From assembly GCA_046314415.1 (NCBI GenBank), contig JBKBWT010000013.1, positions 1-32,385 on the forward strand: 32,385 bases of DNA, written 5' to 3'. Under the pieces are notes generated by a model. It had not been told where the DNA came from. It made no database searches and saw only the letters and a program-made list of their open reading frames with translations. Both the position numbers and the translations under genes were made by a program. This DNA comes from JADJNW01 sp046314415 (GTDB lineage: Bacteria; Bacteroidota; Bacteroidia; Chitinophagales; Saprospiraceae). Positions 15,757 through 23,394 of the stretch are shown piece by piece (the first letter of the stretch is position 1; each line of letters starts with the position of its first letter).

Positions 15757-16185
15757 TCAAATAATACCTATTTTTTTGGCATTGCTTACTGCCTGGGTGC
15801 GGCGTTTGGCGTCGAGTTTGATGAGTAAATTGGACACATGCGTCTTCACGGTGCTTTCTGAAATATATAATTTAGCTGCTATTTCTTGATTGGACAATCC
15901 TCGTGCAATTTCCTGTAGTACTTCGTGTTCGCGTTTGCTAATACCGAACCTTTTGAGGGCTTCCGTGTTATAATTTTCGTTAACTATTTGATTTTCAATT
16001 ATTTGAGTTTTGGATTTTTGTAATAATCGATTGCTCCAATAGCCAAAGAGCAAAAAAAGTGCGGCAAAAAGCACAATTTTCCATTCATTATTTATCCCTT
16101 GAAAGAAAAGGGAATATTTACTAATTTGAAAAAGGAGCAGTAGTGCACCGGCCAGCAACCCAAAGCGAAAAACAATGTCTTTCAT
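15757..16185 (-). CDS. Membrane-tethered LuxR-type HTH regulator
   Basis: A 142-residue protein with two N-terminal transmembrane helices (about 4-22 and 32-52), a short polar linker (QKSKTQIIENQIVNEN) and a LuxR/NarL-type helix-turn-helix domain. The latter contains ISKREHEVLQEIARGLSN, the turn EIAAKLYISESTVKTHVSN and LIKLDAKRRTQAVSNAKK. There is no receiver domain, so it is not a classical response regulator. DNA binding from the membrane, or after proteolytic release, is plausible; targets are unknown. The ATG at 16185 directly precedes the first helix; an in-frame codon at 16239 would add a polar extension. It is convergent with the peptidase gene and divergent from mltA. Confidence 0.8.
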   Translation of the reverse strand: MKDIVFRFGLLAGALLLLFQISKYSLFFQGINNEWKIVLFAALFLLFGYWSNRLLQKSKTQIIENQIVNENYNTEALKRFGISKREHEVLQEIARGLSNQEIAAKLYISESTVKTHVSNLLIKLDAKRRTQAVSNAKKIGII

Positions 16186-16341
16186 CTGGTATATTTTATT
16201 TAATGCGTAAAACTTTTTTGAGTAATAATAGATTTGCACAGTTTTTTATTAGGCAAAATCCTGGATGAATAAATTTTATTTTCAATATTTGAGAAGAAGC
16301 CTTAACTTGTTGCTTCATCTACCCAAATGTACCGGATTGTG

Positions 16342-17505
16342 ATGAAAATAGAAAGTACCTGGTTGGTCTTGTTGCTAGGCACGCTATATGCCTGTGAAGA
16401 TAAGCCAACGAAAGTGGCAACCAACACCCTCAATCCTGTTGATTCGTTGGAATGGAGCGAACCGTTGTCGGAAACAACAGAAGAAGAGGAGGAAGTAGTA
16501 GCCCCAGAGTGGATTTTTCGGCAAAATGGTAAGATTGCCAATGCTACGCCGATCAGTGGTATTTATCAGCACAGCGTTTTAGATACTTTTGATTTTCCGT
16601 TTGTTACTTCCCAAATTGTAGAAGCGCTTGATAATCAATTAAAATTATTGGAATTAACGGAGCCGCGCCGCCCACAGCAAGTGGGTAATCTGGTGGTAAC
16701 GCCTCAACAATTGCGTGAAACCATTCGTACGTTGCGTGCCTGGCAACAGACCAAGCCGCTCTCTCTTCATCAATATTTAGATGCATATCAAATACGCGGT
16801 AAAGACGGCAAAGGCAATGTAAAATTTACCGGATATTATACGCCGGTTGTAAAAGTGAGCAAGAAAAAATCAGCCGAATATCAATATCCGATTTATGCAC
16901 GCCCATTGCAATGGCAGGGGCGAATGCCGAGTCGCCGGGACATTGAGCAAGGTGCGCTACACGGATTAGGGCTGGAGCTGGCTTATGCCCGGAGTCGTGC
17001 CGACGTTTATCGCATGCAAATGCAGGGTTCTGGTTTTGTAGAATACGCAAATGGCTCGCGTGAGTTGTTTTCTTACAGTGGTACCAATCGTCATCCTTAT
17101 CGCAGTGTGAAACGTTACGATCGCAAAGCACCAAAAGCGGATACCGCATTATTTCGTGATCCATCTTACACTTTTTTTACGCCACGCCGTACGCAGCCCA
17201 AAGGCGCTGGACATGTGCCTCTACTGGAGGAGTTGTCTATTGCGGTTGATAAACGTTATATTCCCCTGGGCAGTTGTTTACTGGCGGCTTTCCCGGTTTA
17301 TGATCTGAAGACCCGAAGGTTGAAGCATGAATATCGGCTCTTTTTTGCGCAAGACGTGGGTGGTGCCATTCGCGGACCCGGTCATGTAGATGTGTATCGT
17401 GGTATCGGTCCCAAAGCACGCCGCAAGGCGCATTATCTCAATCATTACGGGCGTTTGTGGTTGTTGTTACCCAAGCGGGATGATGCTGTAAGCGCCTCTT
17501 ATTGA
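16342..17505 (+). CDS. mltA: MltA-type lytic murein transglycosylase lipoprotein
   Basis: Cleaves the glycan strand of peptidoglycan to give 1,6-anhydro-muropeptides, acting from the inner face of the outer membrane. The 387-residue protein starts with a lipoprotein signal (lipobox LYAC, C18), then an acidic low-complexity stretch (TTEEEEEVV). The MltA domain follows, with KFTGYYTPVVKVS, the YRMQMQGSGFVEYANGS substrate-groove segment, and the 3D domain with FFAQDVGGAIRGPGHVDVYRG. D338 and D350 lie at the conserved aspartates of this double-psi barrel. The ATG at 16342 gives a proper lipoprotein signal; the ATG at 16327 would add five residues. Confidence 0.93.
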   Translation: MKIESTWLVLLLGTLYACEDKPTKVATNTLNPVDSLEWSEPLSETTEEEEEVVAPEWIFRQNGKIANATPISGIYQHSVLDTFDFPFVTSQIVEALDNQLKLLELTEPRRPQQVGNLVVTPQQLRETIRTLRAWQQTKPLSLHQYLDAYQIRGKDGKGNVKFTGYYTPVVKVSKKKSAEYQYPIYARPLQWQGRMPSRRDIEQGALHGLGLELAYARSRADVYRMQMQGSGFVEYANGSRELFSYSGTNRHPYRSVKRYDRKAPKADTALFRDPSYTFFTPRRTQPKGAGHVPLLEELSIAVDKRYIPLGSCLLAAFPVYDLKTRRLKHEYRLFFAQDVGGAIRGPGHVDVYRGIGPKARRKAHYLNHYGRLWLLLPKRDDAVSASY

Positions 17506-18022
17506 ACATGCTATTGATTATCAATATTTTATATTTATTCTTCCTAGCTCCTCAGCTTAAACATGCTTTCCTTGTCTATTTATATTAAAAATATTTTTCA
17601 TTTCTAAGTGCCCTTTTTCAAAGTTTGGCACGAGTTTTGTTTCTATTTCATTACAATAAATTTTTATGTATTCAGAAAAAAAATAATAGCATATACATAA
17701 GAATTTTTTGTATGTTTTGTATATTTGCAGGAAAATCAGTTTGTAACAAATTTTCACTTATTAAAATATGAAACACATGAAAAATACAGATTTACACCAC
17801 AATGCCTCTCCATAATCCCTTCATAGTCAGTCACATTCATTGATGCTCATCGCCGATTGCTGCACTTTGTTCCGCTGTTTGAACAGCCTAAGTGTTCATG
17901 CATTCGCCTGAGCAAATGACCTGCCAACACTTAAAAACCGGTTTATTTTGACAACTGATGTGAAGCAAATCGCAGAACAGGTGATTGGAATTATTTCTGT
18001 TAACCAATTTTTTGAAAGGACC
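17506..18022. other. 517-base gap with possible structured RNA
   Basis: No convincing gene. It contains a -7-like TATATTTG (17720-17727) without a clear -33 partner, a 15-codon ATG ORF at 17768-17815, and then a more GC-balanced stretch with inverted repeats: GCTGTT/AACAGC around 17873-17886, and AAGTGTT (17890-17896) with AACACTT (17926-17932). A non-coding RNA or structured leader of the small gene at 18023 is possible. I do not recognise it as a known RNA family. Confidence 0.3.
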
Positions 18023-18196
18023 ATGCAAACAAATTACACAAACGACCGGCAAAATAAGCGATCCATCGAAGGAATTTTACTGGCATTGCTTTTTATCTTT
18101 GGTATGATGGGTTTTATTTATGCTTTTAGCAACAAGGACAAAGCCAAAACTGAAAAAGTAGTGACCGTACAACCGGCTCAGACCAATCAAAATTGA
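18023..18196 (+). CDS. Small single-helix membrane protein, function unknown
   Basis: A 57-residue protein with a polar N-terminus (MQTNYTNDRQNKRSIEG), one transmembrane helix (about 18-36, ILLALLFIFGMMGFIYAF) and a basic then Gln/Asn-rich tail. The ATG at 18023 is preceded by GAAAGGA, an uncommonly clear ribosome-binding purine run for this genome, though close to the start. An in-frame TTG at 17948 is less likely. It lies upstream of the PspC-like gene on the same strand; both could be envelope-stress components, but nothing in the sequence proves a link. Confidence 0.5.
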   Translation: MQTNYTNDRQNKRSIEGILLALLFIFGMMGFIYAFSNKDKAKTEKVVTVQPAQTNQN

Positions 18197-18323
18197 GTAA
18201 TTTTTACAGCAAGTGACTGAACGAAGACCTGGGGTTTATCCGTTATTGTAAAATTCTAAGATTCTTGTCATCTTTTTACGAATTTTTTTGTTTCGTCTGA
18301 GTATTTTCTTTAATGCGGATCGT

Positions 18324-18539
18324 ATGAGACATGTAAAACACCTCCTGGAAAAATCAGCCTTTGGCGTATGCAGCTATTTGGGTGAAAAAATGGGTATCGC
18401 TTCGGCAACCGTGCGTTTGTATTTCATTTATACCTCATTTGTAACACTAGGTTCGCCGCTTATTCTCTACCTGTTTGCCGCCTTTTGGCTCAATATTCGC
18501 CGTTATTTCAAAATGGGAAAACGCCTGTTGTGGGGATAG
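18324..18539 (+). CDS. PspC-family small membrane protein
   Basis: A 71-residue protein matching a PspC domain: a short basic start (MRHVKHLLEKS), FGVCSYLGEKMGIASATVRLYFIY and the hydrophobic helix SFVTLGSPLILYLFAAFWL, closing with a basic tail. PspC proteins act in the phage-shock or membrane-stress response; in Bacteroidota many occur as stand-alone genes of unclear role. No pspA, pspB or sensor gene is seen nearby. The ATG at 18324 is chosen because the family domain begins there. It is convergent with rsmE, with a repeat-built hairpin in between. Confidence 0.75.
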   Translation: MRHVKHLLEKSAFGVCSYLGEKMGIASATVRLYFIYTSFVTLGSPLILYLFAAFWLNIRRYFKMGKRLLWG

Positions 18540-18550
18540 TGCTAGAAAAA

Positions 18551-18657
18551 AAATGAAAGAATGAAAGAATGAATAATGAAAGGATGGATAATGAATGAAT
18601 TCGGTTTTCAATTCATTGAATTTCAGCCATCTATTCATTATAAATTATTCATTTTTT
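18551..18657. terminator. Repeat-built hairpin between PspC gene and rsmE
   Basis: Short GAATGAAA / GATAATG-type units form the left side and complementary units the right. The core AATGAATT (18594-18601) pairs perfectly with AATTCATT (18610-18617), and GATGG with CCATC further out. T-rich bases follow on the plus strand. The right arm overlaps the end of rsmE (stop at 18645), so it probably ends transcription from both sides. Confidence 0.6.
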
Positions 18658-19349
18658 AATTGAACAATATGACAAGCCACTACCCCCGCTGTTTCGGTAC
18701 GCAGCCGATTTTTTCCTAAGCTAACGCCCTGATAATCATTATTAAACGCTTGCTGTATTTCTTTATCGGAAAAATCTCCCTCTGGTCCGATAAGAATGAT
18801 CACGTTATTACTTCGTTGGTAAGTATTTAGTAAATGTTGCGAAGGCTCTTTGCTAACATAAGCAATAAACTTCTGATAATCAACAGGCTGCGTTTTTATA
18901 AAATTGTTAAATGGCATTAAATCATGTAATATCGGGAGCCTTGCCTTCAGCGATTGCTTCATTGCCGCCAGCATAATTTTTTCCAGCCGGTCGAGCCGGA
19001 TTTGCTTGCGTTCAGAACGTTCGCAAAGTAGAGGCGTAACAGTACTTATACCTATTTCGGTCGCCTTTTCCAAAAACCATTCAAAACGCTCGATATTCTT
19101 GGTAGGCGCAATGGCAATATGCGTTTGGAAAGCCGGCTGATTGGGGTCTTCCCAACGCTTGACAATTTGTAGCGTACACTGTTTTTTGGCAATCTCGATA
19201 AGAGTGGCTTCATAAAACCAGCCCTTACCATCTACAAAGTTGACCACCTCCCCTACCCTTTTCCGCAACACCTGGGTACAATGATGGGCTTCTTCATCGT
19301 GAAAAACTGCCAGATTGTGCTGAATATCAGTGGTATAAAATAAAAGCAT
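18645..19349 (-). CDS. rsmE: 16S rRNA (uracil-1498-N3)-methyltransferase RsmE
   Basis: Methylates N3 of U1498 in 16S rRNA of the assembled 30S subunit using S-adenosylmethionine. The 234-residue protein has the N-terminal PUA-like part (HHCTQVLRKRVGEVVNFVDGKG) and a C-terminal SPOUT knot: KNIERFEWFLEKATEIGI, the LCERSERKQIRLDRLEKIMLAA helix region, LIGPEGDFSDKEI and the knot SLGKNRLRTETA. All the family's conserved motifs are present. The ATG at 19349 gives the usual MLLFYT start. It is divergent from rseP (213 bases between the starts). Confidence 0.95.
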   Translation of the reverse strand: MLLFYTTDIQHNLAVFHDEEAHHCTQVLRKRVGEVVNFVDGKGWFYEATLIEIAKKQCTLQIVKRWEDPNQPAFQTHIAIAPTKNIERFEWFLEKATEIGISTVTPLLCERSERKQIRLDRLEKIMLAAMKQSLKARLPILHDLMPFNNFIKTQPVDYQKFIAYVSKEPSQHLLNTYQRSNNVIILIGPEGDFSDKEIQQAFNNDYQGVSLGKNRLRTETAGVVACHIVQLKNE

Positions 19350-19562
19350 AAATAATTTTACGTATAATGAATAGATATAATAATTACTATAGGCATAAAA
19401 GCAAAACGATTCCTAAGTCTATTAAAAAGGCTTATCTGTCGCAAAATTCTATTTAGATTGCAAAAATAAAGTACCTTTATTGTTCTATTTGCTCAACAGA
19501 TGGGGCAAATTAGCGTTTCTTTTATAATTAATTTAATCGAACGTAAAAGGAGTAGCATTCGC

Positions 19563-20969
19563 ATGGATATTTTAATAATGGCGGGGCAGTTGATGCTCAG
19601 TTTGATGATTTTGGTGACCTTGCACGAATTAGGGCATTTCATACCGGCGCGACTATTTGGCACGCGGGTAGAAAAGTTTTATTTATTTTTTGACCCTTGG
19701 TTTGCGCTGTTTAAAGCTAGAAAAGTAAATGGTCGCTGGAGTTTTGCGAGTATATTTAACAAGAATAAAGATTACCCGGAAGACCGCAAGGATGTAACAG
19801 AATATGGTATTGGCTGGGTGCCGCTGGGCGGTTATGTAAAAATTGCCGGGATGATTGACGAGAGTTTCGATTCCGAGCAAATGAAAGGTGAGCCACAGCC
19901 CTGGGAATTCCGCTCCAAACCAGCGTGGCAGCGGCTCATCATCATGTTAGGGGGTGTTACGGTCAATTTTATTCTGGGCTTCATTTTATACAGTATGGTG
20001 TTGTGGATTTGGGGCGAACAATACCTGCCGAATGAGAATGTAAAATATGGTATTTATGCCGATTCGCTGGGCATGGAAATGGGCTTGCGCGATGGCGACA
20101 AGATTGTAGCGATTGGCGGTCAGCAATTTGATAAATTCAATGATCGTGTTGTTGTCCGGGAAATTATTATTAATAATGCCAATAAAATAACGGTAGAACG
20201 CGATGGACAAGTGCTTGATTTACCGATAGATGCAAAGTTTGTCGGCGTTTTGTCCAGTTATGAAAATAAAGGTAAAGCGCTTTTTGGACCCCGCATGCCT
20301 TTTGAAGTAGGTGCGCTGGCAAAAGATTCACCGGCAGAAAAAGCGGGACTACAGAAAAATGATAAAATCATTGCGTTCAACGATACGCCAACGCCTTATT
20401 TTAGTGATTTTCAGCGGCTTGCCCGTCAGCACAAAAAGCAATCTATCAAAGTAACGGCGCTGCGCAATAGCACCGACACCGTTAACCTAAGCATGGTAAC
20501 GACCGAAAATGGCACTATTGGCGTGTATCCCAAGGGTGCGGATAATTATTTTAAATTTGAACGGCAGGAGTATTCATTGTTGGAAGCCATTCCGGCAGGC
20601 GTTACCAAAGGCATGAATTTCCTGAGCGACCAGGCGAAAGCATTTGGTCAGATGTTCCGGGGCAAGATCAAAGTATCGGAAAGCCTGGGGGGGCTCGGTT
20701 CCATCGGCGGCATGTTTGGTGCGGAGTGGGTCTGGGAACGCTTCTGGTTGATGACGGCTATTTTGTCCCTCGTCTTAGCCTTTATGAACCTGTTACCGAT
20801 TCCCGCGCTCGATGGCGGACACGTACTGTTCTTATTGTATGAAATGATTAGCGGGCGCAAGCCAAGCGATAAATTTTTGGAATACGCGACAACAATCGGC
20901 TTTATATTAGTATTAGGGTTAATATTATATGCCAATGGATTGGATATTTTCCGGGGCATATTTAAATAA
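19563..20969 (+). CDS. rseP: RseP-type site-2 intramembrane metalloprotease
   Basis: Zinc protease in the cytoplasmic membrane that cuts within transmembrane helices, classically of anti-sigma factors and of remnant signal peptides. The 468-residue protein has HELGH at 21-25 in the first helix, one or two PDZ domains (a clear one around 240-330, with KDSPAEKAGLQKNDKIIAFN), and the second metal motif LLPIPALDGGH, with D417 as the third zinc ligand. The C-terminal helix is FILVLGLILYANG. The ATG at 19563 (MDILIMAG) starts just before the first helix; an in-frame codon at 19500 would add a basic extension. A terminator hairpin follows directly, so hscB is probably a separate unit or read-through. 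Confidence 0.95.
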   Translation: MDILIMAGQLMLSLMILVTLHELGHFIPARLFGTRVEKFYLFFDPWFALFKARKVNGRWSFASIFNKNKDYPEDRKDVTEYGIGWVPLGGYVKIAGMIDESFDSEQMKGEPQPWEFRSKPAWQRLIIMLGGVTVNFILGFILYSMVLWIWGEQYLPNENVKYGIYADSLGMEMGLRDGDKIVAIGGQQFDKFNDRVVVREIIINNANKITVERDGQVLDLPIDAKFVGVLSSYENKGKALFGPRMPFEVGALAKDSPAEKAGLQKNDKIIAFNDTPTPYFSDFQRLARQHKKQSIKVTALRNSTDTVNLSMVTTENGTIGVYPKGADNYFKFERQEYSLLEAIPAGVTKGMNFLSDQAKAFGQMFRGKIKVSESLGGLGSIGGMFGAEWVWERFWLMTAILSLVLAFMNLLPIPALDGGHVLFLLYEMISGRKPSDKFLEYATTIGFILVLGLILYANGLDIFRGIFK

Positions 20970-20983
20970 AATATAAAAATTAC

Positions 20984-21024
20984 AAAATTGCAAAGAACTC
21001 ATTATCAGGGCTCTTTGCAATTTT
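20984..21024 (+). terminator. Terminator hairpin after rseP
   Basis: AAAATTGCAAAGA (20984-20996) is perfectly complementary to 21012-21024, with a 15-base loop. The right arm ends in TTTT and is followed by ATTTAG. It begins 14 bases after the rseP stop. Confidence 0.8.
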
Positions 21025-21086
21025 ATTTAGTAAATTATTCACTTTATTTTTATCAAGTTAGCAGATTAACGCATCCGCAAATTGGT

Positions 21087-21611
21087 ATGAATTACTTTGA
21101 ATTTTTCGACCTCCCTGTTGCTTTTATCATAGACGAAGCCCTGTTGAAGCAGCGCTTTTACGCTAATAGTAAAAAATACCATCCTGATTTTTACACGCTG
21201 GAATCAGCCGAAAAACAGGCAGCAATTCTCGAGCTATCCACCCTTAACAATCAGGCTTATCGTACGCTTGCGGATTTTGACAAACGCATGGAGTATATTT
21301 TAAATCTGAAAGGAGTGCTCGCCGAGGAGGGGAAAAACGAAATTCCGCAGGATTTTTTACTGGAAATGATGGACATCAATGAGGGTTTGATGGAACTAGA
21401 ATTTGACTTTGACGAAACTAAACATCAGGAGGTTTTACAAGCTGTTGAAAATCAGGAACGTGCAATTTATGCAGCAGCCGCAAATGTAATTGAGCAGTAC
21501 GATGATAAAAAAATTGCCACGCAGGAACTTTCTGTCGTAAAAGAATATTTTTTAAAAAAGAAATATCTCTTGCGTATTCGAGAAAATGTTTCTAAATTCG
21601 CCACGCAATAA
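21087..21611 (+). CDS. hscB: HscB-like J-domain co-chaperone for Fe-S assembly
   Basis: Co-chaperone that presents the scaffold IscU-type protein to an Hsp70 partner during iron-sulfur cluster assembly. The 174-residue protein has a J domain with the HPD motif at 32-34 (KKYHPDFY), preceded by MNYFEFFDLPVAFIIDEALLK, and an HscB C-terminal three-helix bundle (IPQDFLLEMMDINEGL, then long acidic helices). There is no N-terminal zinc-finger extension, as in bacterial HscB. The ATG at 21087 matches the family start; a longer frame from 20988 would begin inside the rseP terminator. No hscA or isc gene lies next to it. Confidence 0.85.
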   Translation: MNYFEFFDLPVAFIIDEALLKQRFYANSKKYHPDFYTLESAEKQAAILELSTLNNQAYRTLADFDKRMEYILNLKGVLAEEGKNEIPQDFLLEMMDINEGLMELEFDFDETKHQEVLQAVENQERAIYAAAANVIEQYDDKKIATQELSVVKEYFLKKKYLLRIRENVSKFATQ

Positions 21612-21676
21612 TTCAAAGGGGTCTAGCAAACACAAGAACAAGCGAAAAAGTATCGCTTCCATCAAAACAAAAATTA

Positions 21677-21759
21677 GCCGAAGTGGCGGAATGGTAGACG
21701 CGCTGGACTCAAAATCCAGTGTTGGCAACAACGTGTGGGTTCGAGTCCCACCTTCGGTA
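21677..21759 (+). tRNA. tRNA-Leu (anticodon CAA)
   Basis: An 83-base gene with a long variable arm, as expected for class II tRNA-Leu. The acceptor GCCGAAG pairs with CTTCGGT, leaving a G1-U72 wobble; the discriminator is A. The D arm contains GGCGGAATGGTAGACGC. The anticodon stem CTGGA/TCCAG frames the loop CTCAAAA, giving anticodon CAA, which reads UUG. The T arm has GTGGGTTCGAGTCCCAC. CCA is not encoded. Confidence 0.95.
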
Positions 21760-21797
21760 CGAAGTCTTTAAATGACTTCATTATGATCTACCTACTT

Positions 21798-21879
21798 ACC
21801 GGAATGGCGGAATTGGTAGACGCACACGTTTCAGGGGCGTGCGGGGCAACCTGTGCGGGTTCGAGTCCCGCTTCCGGTA
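21798..21879 (+). tRNA. tRNA-Leu (anticodon CAG)
   Basis: An 82-base class II tRNA gene 38 bases after the first. The acceptor ACCGGAA pairs perfectly with TTCCGGT (A1-U72); the discriminator is A. The D arm contains GGCGGAATTGGTAGACGC. The anticodon stem CACGT/GCGTG holds the loop TTCAGGG, giving anticodon CAG, which reads CUG. The T arm is GCGGGTTCGAGTCCCGC. CCA is not encoded. The pair is probably co-transcribed. Confidence 0.95.
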
Positions 21880-21892
21880 CTACTTAAGAATC

Positions 21893-21930
21893 AAAAGGTT
21901 ACGAAATTGAGTTTTCGTGACCTTTTTTAT
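21893..21930 (+). terminator. Rho-independent terminator of the tRNA pair
   Basis: AAAAGGTTACGAAA (21893-21906) pairs with TTTTCGTGACCTTTT (from 21912) with one G-U pair and a very short loop, and runs directly into a T-tract. It starts 14 bases after the second tRNA. From here to 22192 the only other structure seen is the hairpin at 22079. Confidence 0.88.
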
Positions 21931-22078
21931 TTTCAAGCAGAAAGTGCTTTTATTTAGCGCTAATTGGAATTTATACCATTTAATATCGATCAGATAGTTC
22001 TAATCTCGTGAAAGTCCCTAAAATTAAAGGCGTTAGTAGCTTTTTAAACAAATTTATAAGTCAGTGAAAATTGAACGC

Positions 22079-22123
22079 GGCGACACGCATGAAGCAGATA
22101 ACACTGCATAAATCCGTGTCGCC
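22079..22123. terminator. Two-tier hairpin after the BASS transporter gene
   Basis: GGCGACACG (22079-22087) pairs perfectly with CGTGTCGCC (22115-22123), and an inner GCAG/CTGC stem (22094-22097 with 22104-22107) forms a second tier. It lies 70 bases beyond the stop of the minus-strand transporter. No T-run follows, so it may stabilise the mRNA end rather than terminate it. Confidence 0.55.
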
Positions 22124-22192
22124 TGTTCCAATCCTATTAGGAATATAGTTGCTATTGTTCTTGCGTTTATGCTAATGCTGGAGGTTTTCGCT

Positions 22193-23317
22193 TTATTTGA
22201 TTAACTCCGCTTCGTTGCTCGTGCTTAGCGCTTTTACAGCTGCGCCTTTTTGTTCTCGTCCCCACCAGCCTGCTAAGATCGAGCCGGTAATATTCATCAT
22301 CGTTCCGAATAGAGCAGGAGCTAAACCCATGGTTGCAATTTTACCCATTTGATTGGCTAAACCCGAAGCTAAACCGCCATTTTGTAAGCCCACTTCAATT
22401 GCCACTGTGCGACAGTCTGCTTCGCTCATGCGGAATAATTTGGCAGCACCGTACCCCAGAATGTAGCCGCCCAGGTTGTGCATTAATACAGCCACAATGA
22501 GTAATCCGCCCACATTTAGCAGCGATTTTTGACCAGCAGCAACAATGACCATCAGGATAAGGGCAATGCCCGCCATTGAAATAAAAGGTAAATAACTTTG
22601 TAATGATTTTGCCAGTTTTTTAAAATACTGATTAATAATAAAGCCAATGGCGAGAGGAATAATAATCATTTTTGTAATATCCCACATCATAGTCCAAAAA
22701 TTGATCTCAACCAACTGCCCGGCTAATAATTTCATTAACAACGGCGTCATAATCGGCGCTAATAAGGTGGCAAACGTTGTAATTGTGATGGATAGCGCGA
22801 CATTGGCTTTGGCAATGAGTGCCATGACATTGGAAGCCAAACCGCTGGGGCTACAGCCAATCAAAATGACCCCGGCAGCAATTTCTGTTGGAAAGCCAAA
22901 TAAATTGGCAATGCCGAAGCCTAAGGAGGGCATGATGGCAAATTGGCAAACTAAACCAATAATAACTGCCTGCGGCGTTTTAATAATACCCAAAAAATCA
23001 TTAAAAGTCATGGTAGTACCCATGCCAAACATGATAATTTGTAATAAAGGTATAATAAGTCGGGACATTTTAAAATCACCGATTTCCACTAAATATTGCG
23101 GATAAAACATAGCTGTAGCCACCGCCGCAAAAATAACCGTCGGGTAAGTTAACCCTTTTAAAGCATCAAACCCGCGCATGCCAATCGCCAGCGCCAGCAA
23201 ACCCAGTATCAATAAAGGACCGATCCAATTTGTAGCGCCGGCAAGATAAGTTCCCAAGGCACCCGTCAACAAGATCAATCCAGTGTAAAGCAAGTATTTG
23301 TAGGTAGAATTGGTCAT
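22193..23317 (-). CDS. BASS family (bile acid:sodium symporter type) transporter
   Basis: Sodium-coupled carrier for organic anions in the cytoplasmic membrane; the BASS family includes carriers for bile acids, pyruvate and pantothenate. The 374-residue protein has about ten hydrophobic helices. The sodium-site motifs are visible: FGMGTTMTFNDF and the long GCSPSGLASNVMALIAKANV crossover, then LSITITTFATLLAPIMTP, with a second conserved block AVEIGLQN-like (TVAIEVGLQNGGLASGLA) near residue 310. It is the last gene of the minus-strand cluster, 77 bases after the dehydratase gene. Given that context, the cargo is probably a keto acid or sugar acid produced outside the cytoplasm; this is inference. 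The ATG at 23317 is preferred to a TTG at 23326. Confidence 0.88.
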   Translation of the reverse strand: MTNSTYKYLLYTGLILLTGALGTYLAGATNWIGPLLILGLLALAIGMRGFDALKGLTYPTVIFAAVATAMFYPQYLVEIGDFKMSRLIIPLLQIIMFGMGTTMTFNDFLGIIKTPQAVIIGLVCQFAIMPSLGFGIANLFGFPTEIAAGVILIGCSPSGLASNVMALIAKANVALSITITTFATLLAPIMTPLLMKLLAGQLVEINFWTMMWDITKMIIIPLAIGFIINQYFKKLAKSLQSYLPFISMAGIALILMVIVAAGQKSLLNVGGLLIVAVLMHNLGGYILGYGAAKLFRMSEADCRTVAIEVGLQNGGLASGLANQMGKIATMGLAPALFGTMMNITGSILAGWWGREQKGAAVKALSTSNEAELIK

Positions 23318-23394
23318 TTTTGTCAAAATTAAAATGGTTATTGGTGCTTATGCAGCATAAGACCAATAACCAATGTATATAAAAATTAATTTAT

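Noticed and set aside
17626..17640. Sigma-54-like site TGGCACG-N4-TTGT
   Set aside because: The -24 half is good but the -12 half ends GT instead of the near-invariant GC, and no gene or bEBP is found at a suitable distance.
17557..17757. 66-codon minus-strand frame in the gap after mltA
   Set aside because: AT-rich spacer giving Tyr/Lys/Ile-rich sequence without any domain.
20988..21086. N-terminal extension of hscB
   Set aside because: It would start inside the rseP terminator hairpin and adds residues with no match to the J-domain family start at 21087.
22647..23105. 152-codon plus-strand frame opposite the BASS gene
   Set aside because: Antisense shadow of a hydrophobic membrane protein gene; Met/Ile/Asn-rich with no family pattern.
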